Source: Deltaproteobacteria bacterium CG07_land_8_20_14_0_80_60_11 (GTDB lineage: Bacteria; Desulfobacterota; Desulfobaccia; Desulfobaccales; 0-14-0-80-60-11). Taken from it: DNA of 6,184 nucleotides. The notes under the pieces are model-generated. The model made no database searches and was not told where the DNA came from. It was given only the letters and a program-made list of their open reading frames with translations. Where the stretch lies: contig PEWM01000267.1 of assembly GCA_002779455.1 (NCBI GenBank), positions 1,321 through 7,504 on the forward strand, read 5' to 3'. The position numbers and the translations under genes were made by a program. Positions 1-4,724 of the stretch are shown here, piece by piece. Every line of letters begins with the position of its first letter. Position 1 is the first letter of the stretch.

Positions 1-42
1 ATTTCTCACGCTTTACGAGCCGGATAGTGGCTCATGAGTCTG

Positions 43-69
43 AAAAATGGTGCGCAGTGCGCACCTTTT
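43..69 (-). terminator. Bidirectional-looking intrinsic terminator closing the minus-strand gene block
   Basis: A perfect 7-bp GC-rich stem (49-55 with 59-65, GGTGCGC/GCGCACC) has a 3-nt loop. On the minus strand it is followed by ATTTTT (48 down to 43). On the plus strand it is followed by TTTT (66-69). It lies about 36 nt past the nitroreductase stop codon, which is the expected place for the end of that transcript. The flanking tracts could also stop transcription arriving from the left. The stem is short but almost all G/C, so the call is reasonable but not certain. Confidence 0.6.
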
Positions 70-101
70 CCCATCTGACCCCTAACCCCTGGCCCCTGCT
101 C

Positions 102-674
102 CTAAAACCCCAGCCAGCGGACTTCGCGCCCTTTCCGGGGCGGCGCCGGCGGTTCTTTGGCGGAGTAGCCGATGGGGGTGATGGCCAGGAGTTGCCGGTC
201 CTCTTTCCCCAGTAACTTCAAAATTTCTTTTTCCAGGTAATTGGCGCCGGTCATCCAGCAGGTGCCCAGGCCTTCGGCGTGGGCCGCCAGGAGCAGATTC
301 TGGAACAGGGCGGCGCCGCTCTGAATGTTGGCCATTTGCATGCCGGGGTCGGGATTCTTGGCGATGGTCACTGCGATGACCACCGGGGCGCCCCCCAGGT
401 TTTTGAAAAACTTCATCACGAACTCCTGGCCTTTTTCCGGGATGCCCGCTTTCTGTAAATCGGGGAGGAGATACTTAATGGCCTGGCTGGCCAGCTCCAC
501 GAATTCGTCCCGGACCTTGCCGGCCATAACGGTGATCTCCCAAGGCTGGGCGTTGGTCCCGGAGGGGGCCCAAAGGGCGGCGTCGATCACCCGCTCCAAG
601 GCTTCTTGGGGCGGCATCTCGGGTTTGTACATCCGGTGACTGCGGCGTTGGTGAATGGCTTCGTAAATGTCCAT
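102..674 (-). CDS. Nitroreductase family protein (FMN-dependent oxidoreductase)
   Basis: This 190-residue protein belongs to the nitroreductase family: FMN enzymes that use NAD(P)H to reduce nitro groups, quinones, flavins or other electrophiles in the cytoplasm. Visible family marks are the N-terminal IHQRRSHRMY (residues 7-16, FMN phosphate contact), APSGTNAQPWE (36-46), NIQSGAALFQNLLLAA (116-131) and the EGLGTCWM segment (134-141), followed by ITPIGYSAKEP near the C-terminus. The length is normal for a single-domain member. The open frame runs 36 codons further upstream, into the preceding OsmC gene. I chose the ATG at 674 because TAAGGAGG sits 5 nt before it and the family N-terminus (MDIYEAI) starts there. 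It is the last gene of the minus-strand block, 34 nt after the OsmC gene. The real substrate cannot be told from sequence. Confidence 0.93.
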   Translation of the reverse strand: MDIYEAIHQRRSHRMYKPEMPPQEALERVIDAALWAPSGTNAQPWEITVMAGKVRDEFVELASQAIKYLLPDLQKAGIPEKGQEFVMKFFKNLGGAPVVIAVTIAKNPDPGMQMANIQSGAALFQNLLLAAHAEGLGTCWMTGANYLEKEILKLLGKEDRQLLAITPIGYSAKEPPAPPRKGREVRWLGF

Positions 675-679
675 GATTA

Positions 680-687
680 CCTCCTTA
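680..687 (-). promoter_or_regulatory. Strong ribosome binding site that fixes the nitroreductase start
   Basis: TAAGGAGG on the minus strand, 5 nt upstream of the ATG at 674. It is an almost ideal anti-16S match. It rules out the longer 226-residue reading, whose first 36 residues would lie over the OsmC stop region and do not look like the family. Confidence 0.85.
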
Positions 688-708
688 GGCCCTGCGGTTA
701 TAGTTTGT

Positions 709-1092
709 TTATGCTGACAAGCAGGCAAACGAGATTTTCCCGGCCAGGGTTTGATGGACAGGACATGATTGGACGGCCTCAAGTAACTCCCGGCGTTGAT
801 CCTCAGTCAGAGGACCCTTCAGCTCCACAGTATAGCGAAAAACCGCCTCTCCGGGGGTTTCCTGGACCAGGATCACCTCGGTCATAATGCCGGCCAGGGG
901 AATGTCATGACCGGCGGCATACACCCTGACCCAGATATTGATACAGCCGGCCAAAGCGGCTTCCAAAAGTTCACGGGGGCCGAAGCTGGAATCGCCGCCG
1001 CCTTTTTCCAACGGCGCGTCGCAATGGCCTTCGTGCTTACCGTTGGTAAACCAGGTGTCAAAATGAGCTTTTTTACTATAACAGGTTATCAA
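709..1092 (-). CDS. OsmC/Ohr-family redox protein, TTG start
   Basis: This 127-residue protein belongs to the OsmC/Ohr superfamily, which are thiol-dependent reductases of organic hydroperoxides or related putative redox proteins acting in the cytoplasm. Both hallmark cysteine regions are visible: FGPRELLEAALAGCINIWVR with Cys50, and LLEAVQSCPVHQTL with Cys110. In characterised members these two cysteines form the reactive pair. The acidic and charged residues around them are also as expected. At 127 residues it is slightly shorter than typical members (about 135-145), with a short N-terminal strand region. The start is TTG at 1092: no ATG exists in frame before residue 70, which lies beyond Cys50, and AGGAGG sits 8 nt upstream. 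It lies between a glycosyltransferase (42 nt upstream) and the nitroreductase (34 nt downstream), so co-transcription is likely. The exact substrate (hydroperoxide or another electrophile) is not known. Confidence 0.9.
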   Translation of the reverse strand: MITCYSKKAHFDTWFTNGKHEGHCDAPLEKGGGDSSFGPRELLEAALAGCINIWVRVYAAGHDIPLAGIMTEVILVQETPGEAVFRYTVELKGPLTEDQRRELLEAVQSCPVHQTLAGKISFACLSA

Positions 1093-1100
1093 GTTGCGCT

Positions 1101-1106
1101 CCTCCT
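1101..1106 (-). promoter_or_regulatory. Ribosome binding site supporting the TTG start of the OsmC-like gene
   Basis: AGGAGG on the minus strand with an 8-nt spacer to the TTG at 1092. With no ATG, GTG or other TTG nearby in the correct frame, this site decides the start. Confidence 0.8.
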
Positions 1107-1134
1107 GTTGGGATCACCGAAGGTTTTCATCCGG

Positions 1135-2007
1135 TCACCGGCAAGCGGCGTAAGCCTCGGGCCAGGTGTTCGGGCCCGGCGCCAATCCGGCCGCCCGGCG
1201 GCTCAAGTTTTGATACCACGCGGCTTCTTTCTGCCGGCCCCGCTTGTCGCAGCCCTGGGCGTAGATGGCGCATTTGACGGCCAGCGTCTGGCGGGCCGCC
1301 CGGGCATAGGGTCTGGGCAAGTCCGGCTCCTCCAGCAGTTTGACCAGGGCCCGGATGCGGAACCGGTCGAGGCCCCACTGGCGGGAGAGCTGGTCCGGGT
1401 GGCCGCCCCGTTTAATGACCAGAGACTCGTCCACCAGGCCCACCTCGTAGCGCCAGGTGAGGCGCAGCCAGAGGTCGTAGTCTTCCGCGGCGGGGAGAGT
1501 CTCATCGAAGGCGCCGTGGTCCGAGAACAGGCGCCGGTTAAGCATCACCGCCGAGGGGCTGATCATACAGCGCGCGAGCGATGGCAGAAAGATCCGGCCT
1601 CCAATTTTGCGGTGACTCGAAGGCTTATTCACCCTGACCCCCCGGCGCACCCAGGTCTCCTCCGTCTGACAGATGAGCAACTCCGGCTGGCCCTCTAACC
1701 AAAAAATTTGCCGGGCCAGCTTGTCCGGGAGCCACAGGTCGTCCGAATCCAGAAAGGCCAGCCACTCCCCCCGGGCCGCATTGATGCCGGTATTACGGGC
1801 GGCGCTCACCCCCCGCCGGCTGGCATGACGCAGCACCCGGATTTCCCGCCAGGCGGACAAAACCTCGAAGGCGCCGTCGGTCCCGCCGTCATCCACCACC
1901 ACGATCTCGAAGTCCCGGTAGGTTTGGGCCTTAACCGAGGCCACCGCTTGCCGCACCAGGCCGGCCCGGTTGTAGGTGGGGATGATGACGCTGACCAGGG
2001 GTACCAT
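1135..2007 (-). CDS. Family 2 (GT-A fold) glycosyltransferase
   Basis: This 290-residue protein is an inverting GT2-family glycosyltransferase. Such enzymes move a sugar from a nucleotide-sugar donor to a lipid-linked or saccharide acceptor, usually for lipopolysaccharide, O-antigen or exopolysaccharide. Motifs in order are VSVIIPTYNRAGLV (residues 5-18), FEIVVVDDGGTDG (33-45, nucleotide binding), GVSAARNTGINAARGEWLAFLDSDD (66-90, with the metal-binding DxD as Asp87-x-Asp89) and AEDYDLWLRL (174-183, candidate catalytic base region). A later GGHPDQLSR (201-209) also looks like part of this family. There is no transmembrane segment, so it is probably cytoplasmic or peripheral at the inner membrane. 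The ATG at 2007 is the only sensible start: an in-frame TAA lies 11 codons upstream. No clear Shine-Dalgarno precedes it. It is the first gene of the minus-strand block. Donor and acceptor cannot be predicted. Confidence 0.92.
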   Translation of the reverse strand: MVPLVSVIIPTYNRAGLVRQAVASVKAQTYRDFEIVVVDDGGTDGAFEVLSAWREIRVLRHASRRGVSAARNTGINAARGEWLAFLDSDDLWLPDKLARQIFWLEGQPELLICQTEETWVRRGVRVNKPSSHRKIGGRIFLPSLARCMISPSAVMLNRRLFSDHGAFDETLPAAEDYDLWLRLTWRYEVGLVDESLVIKRGGHPDQLSRQWGLDRFRIRALVKLLEEPDLPRPYARAARQTLAVKCAIYAQGCDKRGRQKEAAWYQNLSRRAAGLAPGPNTWPEAYAACR

Positions 2008-2107
2008 ACAGCCAAGCGTATCAAAAATGGTGAAAAATTAAAAGGTTCGGTTGTCGGTGGGCAGAGATCAGGCTTATTTATGGACCAGGCCCCGGGTGAC
2101 GATTGCC

Positions 2108-2131
2108 GGGTGAGGAGGGGAGATGGGAGGG
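2108..2131 (+). other. Canonical G-quadruplex motif in the intergenic region
   Basis: Four G-runs on the plus strand (2108-2110, 2117-2120, 2125-2127, 2129-2131) are separated by loops of 6, 4 and 1 nt. This meets the usual G3+/N1-7 pattern. It sits in a purine-only stretch upstream of the plus-strand promoter candidate. Whether it folds or matters is unknown. Confidence 0.45.
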
Positions 2132-2150
2132 AGGTTGATTCGGTCCGCCG

Positions 2151-2177
2151 CCGCCCTGGCCTGGAGAGGCCAGGCGG
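2151..2177. repeat. GC-rich inverted repeat (hairpin) in the divergent region
   Basis: CTGGCCT (2156-2162) pairs perfectly with AGGCCAG (2167-2173) around a GGAG loop. C2155 pairs with G2174, and three more pairs follow if C2154 is bulged. No T-tract follows on either strand, so it is not a normal intrinsic terminator. It could be an operator palindrome or simply structured intergenic DNA. Confidence 0.5.
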
Positions 2178-2190
2178 TAAACCTTGGGGT

Positions 2191-2220
2191 ATGCGGCCAA
2201 CCGAAGGTCGATGCGGCCAA
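2191..2220 (+). repeat. 10-bp direct repeat with a 20-bp period upstream of a promoter candidate
   Basis: ATGCGGCCAA occurs at 2191-2200 and again at 2211-2220, separated by 10 bp. The 20-bp period puts both copies on nearly the same face of the helix. The second copy ends 17 bp before the proposed -35 element. This geometry is typical of tandem activator or repressor sites, but no regulator is recognised. Confidence 0.5.
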
Positions 2221-2237
2221 AACTCAAACAAACCAAT

Positions 2238-2265
2238 TTGTTTTTTAAAAATATTGGACTATCAT
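2238..2265 (+). promoter_or_regulatory. Candidate sigma70-type promoter for the TIR stub and beta-CASP gene
   Basis: TTGTTT (2238-2243) and TATCAT (2260-2265) are separated by 16 bp inside the most AT-rich part of the intergenic region. A start near 2272 would give a leader of about 38 nt before the GTG of the stub. No better promoter is visible between the stub and the nuclease ATG, so this one may drive both. Confidence 0.35.
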
Positions 2266-2309
2266 ATTCCCTCAGGGGCGCCTTTGTAAACCTCCGGAAG
2301 GAAATACCC

Positions 2310-2396
2310 GTGGCCCATGATGTTTTTATCAGCTATGCCCATCAGGACCGCGCCGCCGCTGATCGTCATAAAGTTATACGGCTTGAGGTAACTTGA
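2310..2396 (+). pseudogene. Truncated TIR-domain protein remnant (28 codons), coupled to the nuclease gene
   Basis: A GTG at 2310 is preceded by GGAAGG (2296-2301). It opens a frame reading M-A-H-D-V-F-I-S-Y-A-H-Q-D-R-A-A-A-D over its first 18 residues. This matches the usual start of bacterial TIR-domain (TIR_2-like) proteins: the first beta strand with its DVFISYA box, then the start of the first helix. From about residue 19 the likeness stops. The frame continues as HKVIRLEVT and ends at TGA (2394-2396), so the rest of the TIR domain, including the catalytic glutamate, is missing. The TGA shares its A with the ATG of the downstream gene (TGATG), so translation could be coupled. I read it as the surviving 5' end of a deleted TIR gene. 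It could instead be a functional leader peptide with a chance resemblance, which the strength of the 18-residue match makes less likely. Confidence 0.6.
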
Positions 2397-3805
2397 TGCA
2401 GATCAGTTTTCACGGCGCCGCCCAGACCGTAACCGGTTCTCAGCATTTGATCCGCGTGGACGGCAAGAGTCTCCTCCTCGATTGCGGCCTGTATCAGGGT
2501 AAACGCGAGGAGGCCCGCCGGCGGAACCGGAATTTTCTCTTTGATGCCGCCGGCGTTGATGCCGTGGTGCTGTCTCACGCCCACATTGATCACTCGGCCA
2601 ATCTCCCTAACTTGGTGAAGCAAGGTTTCCGGGGCAAGATTATCTGCACCACGCCTACGGCTGACCTCTGCGGCGCCATGCTCCTCGATAGCGGCCATAT
2701 CCAAGAGGAGGACGTGGAGTATGTCAACCGGCAGCGGCGGAAGTATGGCGAGCCGCCGGTCGAGCCGATTTACACCCAGAAAGACGCAACTGAAGCCCTC
2801 CGGTATTTTGAGGGGATCGAATATGAGCGGCCATACCCGCTGTTTCCCGGCGTCACGTGTACTCTTTACGATGCCGGGCATATGCTGGGCTCAGCCATCG
2901 TGGCCCTCGATTTCCCGTCTAAGAAAGGCGAGCCTGCCCGGCGCCTGGTCTTTACCGGTGACCTGGGCCGGCCTCACGTGCCCCTGTTGTGCGACCCCGC
3001 CAATCTTGCGGCGGCCGACATCCTGCTCATCGAAAGCACCTATGGCAGCCGGACCCACCCGCCCATAGAGGAGTCGGCGGGGGCCCTCAAAGAGACGATC
3101 AGACGCACCAGCAAACGCGGCGGCAAGGTAATCATTCCGGCCTTTGCCGTGGAGCGCACCCAGCTTCTGGTATACCTCTTGAACAAGCTCTACCACCAAG
3201 GCGAGTTGCCGGATATCCCCATTTATGTGGACAGTCCTCTGGCGGTCAATGTCACCGATATTTTTCGCCGGCATACGGATTATTTCGACGATGAAACCCG
3301 GGACTATCTGCGGCGTGAAGACCCCGAAGGCGATATTTTTAACTTTGGGCGATTGCGGTACATCCGGGACGTGGAGCAGTCCAAGAAGCTCCACAGCCTG
3401 AGAGGCCCCTGCGTGATCATCAGCGCCTCAGGCATGGCCGAGGCCGGGCGCGTCCAACACCATTTAAAAAACAATATTGAGGATCCCCGCAATACGGTCC
3501 TGATTGTCGGCTGGCAGGCCCCCAACACCCTGGGCCGCCGCCTGGTGGAGCGGACTCCGGTGGTCAGGATCTTTGGGAAGGAATACTCCCTGGAAGCTGA
3601 GGTGGTGACCCTGAATGGCTTTAGCAATCATGCCGATCAGCCGGGGCTCTTGGGTTGGGCCCAGGCTTTCAAGCCGCCCCCGGCGCGGACCTTTGTCGTG
3701 CATGGCGATCCCGACGCGGCCGCCGAACTCGCCGACCGGCTGCGCCGCGATTTGGGTTTCCCGGATGTGCTGATCCCGTCCCTGCACCAGACGGTTGAGA
3801 TCTAA
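2396..3805 (+). CDS. Metallo-beta-lactamase fold / beta-CASP RNA-processing nuclease
   Basis: This 469-residue protein has the full architecture of the bacterial and archaeal MBL/beta-CASP RNase group, relatives of CPSF-73/Ysh1 that use two zinc ions to cut RNA. The MBL half carries LSHAHIDHSANLP (His61, His63, Asp65, His66), GHMLGS (His162) and FTGDLGRP (Asp189). The beta-CASP part starts near LLIESTYGSRTHP (211-222, acidic Glu213) and includes IIPAFAVERTQ, IYVDSPLAVNVTDIF and IISASGMAEAGRVQHH (341-356). The C-terminal RNA-specificity segment has GFSNHADQ (His412). All metal ligands are present, so it should be active. The length is normal for the group. The ATG at 2396 has GAGG 7 nt upstream; a TTG lies one codon earlier but is not needed. 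It follows the TIR stub with a stop/start overlap. The target RNA is unknown. Confidence 0.93.
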   Translation: MQISFHGAAQTVTGSQHLIRVDGKSLLLDCGLYQGKREEARRRNRNFLFDAAGVDAVVLSHAHIDHSANLPNLVKQGFRGKIICTTPTADLCGAMLLDSGHIQEEDVEYVNRQRRKYGEPPVEPIYTQKDATEALRYFEGIEYERPYPLFPGVTCTLYDAGHMLGSAIVALDFPSKKGEPARRLVFTGDLGRPHVPLLCDPANLAAADILLIESTYGSRTHPPIEESAGALKETIRRTSKRGGKVIIPAFAVERTQLLVYLLNKLYHQGELPDIPIYVDSPLAVNVTDIFRRHTDYFDDETRDYLRREDPEGDIFNFGRLRYIRDVEQSKKLHSLRGPCVIISASGMAEAGRVQHHLKNNIEDPRNTVLIVGWQAPNTLGRRLVERTPVVRIFGKEYSLEAEVVTLNGFSNHADQPGLLGWAQAFKPPPARTFVVHGDPDAAAELADRLRRDLGFPDVLIPSLHQTVEI

Positions 3806-3825
3806 AGCTCCGCTTTAGATCTCAA
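3795..3825 (+). repeat. Perfect 14-bp inverted repeat spanning the stop of the beta-CASP gene
   Basis: TTGAGATCTAAAGC (3795-3808) and its exact reverse complement (3812-3825) flank a 3-nt TCC loop. The TAA stop (3803-3805) lies inside the left arm. No T-run follows on the plus strand (AAATAACCC comes next), and none on the minus strand, so it does not fit a standard intrinsic terminator. A role as a 3'-end stabiliser or an atypical terminator is possible. Confidence 0.6.
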
Positions 3826-3873
3826 AATAACCCTGCCGATTTAAGCGTCCGGGCCGCCAGCGCCGCTGGCCGG

Positions 3874-3903
3874 TTCACTTCGCCGGGCGGGGAAAATAAT
3901 AAT
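3874..3903 (+). promoter_or_regulatory. Candidate promoter for the YedF-like gene
   Basis: TTCACT (3874-3879) and AATAAT (3898-3903) are separated by 18 bp. The -10 candidate lies in an AT-rich island (3893-3905) within otherwise GC-rich DNA. A start near 3910 would leave a leader of under 20 nt containing AGGAGA (3912-3917), which is 10 nt before the ATG. The -35 is weak, and readthrough from the upstream gene is also possible. Confidence 0.3.
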
Positions 3904-3927
3904 TTCGGAACAGGAGAGCGTGAGACC

Positions 3928-4530
3928 ATGGCGGAAAAAACACTGGACTGTCGAGGGTTGGCCTGTCCCAACCCGGTGATCAAGACCAAGGAACTCATCG
4001 ACCGGGGCGACGTGCGGCAGCTCACCGTGCTGGTGGACAACCCCGCGGCCCAGGAAAACGTCAGCCGGTTTCTCCAGCGCGCCGGTTTTCAGGTCAGCGA
4101 GGAAGGCCGGGGAGACAACTGCGCGATCACCGGCTCCCGGGCGGAGGCCGGCCCCTGTGAGGTATTCGTCGAGAAACCGGCGGAGGCCCGGCGCAAAATT
4201 CTCGTCCTCATAGGCGCCGACCGGTTGGGGCGGGGCGATGAACTCCTCGGGACCAGGCTCATGGCCAATTTCATCGCCACCCTCAAGGAAATGGGGCCGG
4301 AGTTGTGGTGCGTGGTCCTGCTGAATGCCGGGGTGAAGCTGGCCGTGGCCGGCTCCGAAGTTTTGGCCGGTCTCCGGAACCTGGAGCAATCCGGGGTCAG
4401 GCTCCTGGTGTGCGGCACCTGCCTCAATCATTTTCAGCTCCTTTCGGCCAAGCAGGTGGGGGAAACCACCAACATGCTGGACATCGTCACCTCCATACAA
4501 CTGGCCGACAAGGTCATCACCCTGACCTGA
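3928..4530 (+). CDS. yedF: YedF-like selenium-metabolism protein (TusA domain plus DsrE-like domain)
   Basis: This 200-residue protein has two domains. Residues 1-70 form a TusA/SirA-like sulfur-carrier domain with LDCRGLACPNPVIKTKE; Cys13 of the CPxP motif is the expected persulfide or selenide carrier. Residues about 88-200 form a DsrE-like domain with ILVLIGADRLGRGDELLGTRLM and LLVCGTCLNHF, where Cys162 and Cys165 make a CxxC pair, followed by GETTNMLDIV. This order and length match the 'sulfurtransferase-like selenium metabolism protein YedF' family, which is usually found in organisms with selD. Its biochemical role is not settled; transfer of sulfur or selenium between thiols is the family-based guess. 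It is soluble and cytoplasmic, with no signal or membrane segment. The ATG at 3928 has AGGAGA 10 nt upstream. It sits alone between the nuclease and msbA; no selD is visible in this window. Confidence 0.88.
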   Translation: MAEKTLDCRGLACPNPVIKTKELIDRGDVRQLTVLVDNPAAQENVSRFLQRAGFQVSEEGRGDNCAITGSRAEAGPCEVFVEKPAEARRKILVLIGADRLGRGDELLGTRLMANFIATLKEMGPELWCVVLLNAGVKLAVAGSEVLAGLRNLEQSGVRLLVCGTCLNHFQLLSAKQVGETTNMLDIVTSIQLADKVITLT

Positions 4531-4661
4531 GGCATTGGCTGAATTCGGGATGACAGATTTTCTCAGGGCGTTTGTCGGGGCGGGCCTGCGGGTCCACCCT
4601 GGTGCGGGTGCGGCCAAAAGCAACGGCCTGGCGGCGCCTGAGCCCCCCGGCCGGGATTTTA

Positions 4662-4691
4662 TTGGAAAAGTCCCCGCCGATAAAGTATATA
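4662..4691 (+). promoter_or_regulatory. Candidate promoter for msbA
   Basis: TTGGAA (4662-4667) and TATATA (4686-4691) are separated by 18 bp, in the AT-richest part of the 194-nt gap between yedF and msbA. A start near 4698 would give a leader of about 27 nt. The gap otherwise shows no clear terminator. A 53-codon frame (4550-4711) crosses it without a ribosome site. Confidence 0.35.
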
Positions 4692-4724
4692 TGGGGAAAT
4701 GCCAGCTTTAGCCCCACACGCCCT

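Larger units (their letters stand above)
2008..2309. other. Divergent intergenic region between the glycosyltransferase and the TIR stub/beta-CASP gene
   Basis: About 300 bases with no convincing gene. From left to right it has an AT-rich patch (2028-2044) just upstream of the glycosyltransferase, a purine-rich G-run tract (2108-2131), a strong GC hairpin (2151-2177), a 10-bp direct repeat (2191-2200 and 2211-2220), and an AT-rich stretch with a candidate plus-strand promoter (2238-2265). Longer open frames crossing it have no ribosome site and read as low-complexity Gly/Pro/Arg sequence. A minus-strand promoter for the glycosyltransferase must lie here or be absent, but I see no good -35/-10 pair for it. 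Confidence 0.6.

Noticed and set aside
796..1698. A 300-residue plus-strand open frame
   Set aside because: It lies antisense to the OsmC and glycosyltransferase genes, both of which have clear family motifs; it reads as Gly/Ala/Pro/Arg-rich shadow sequence of GC-rich DNA.
2184..2309. Extension of the TIR stub to a TTG at 2184 (70 residues)
   Set aside because: The added residues are not TIR-like and cross the direct repeat and promoter; the GTG at 2310 has the ribosome site and matches the TIR N-terminus.
3855..3871. Short inverted repeat GCCAGC/GCTGGC upstream of yedF
   Set aside because: It has only 6 pairs and a mismatch at the base, common by chance in GC-rich DNA.
3841..4623. A 260-residue minus-strand open frame
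   Set aside because: It is antisense to yedF, has no motif, and its His/Gly/Pro-rich composition is typical of a shadow frame.
4644..4663. GC palindrome (CCCGGCCGGG) followed by ATTTTATT, considered as a terminator for yedF
   Set aside because: The palindrome has no room for a loop without losing most of its pairs, so the hairpin would be weak.
4550..4711. A 53-codon plus-strand frame (ATG at 4550) filling the yedF-msbA gap
   Set aside because: It has no ribosome site, no recognisable motif and a low-complexity Gly/Ala/Pro middle, and its 3' half overlaps the best promoter candidate for msbA.
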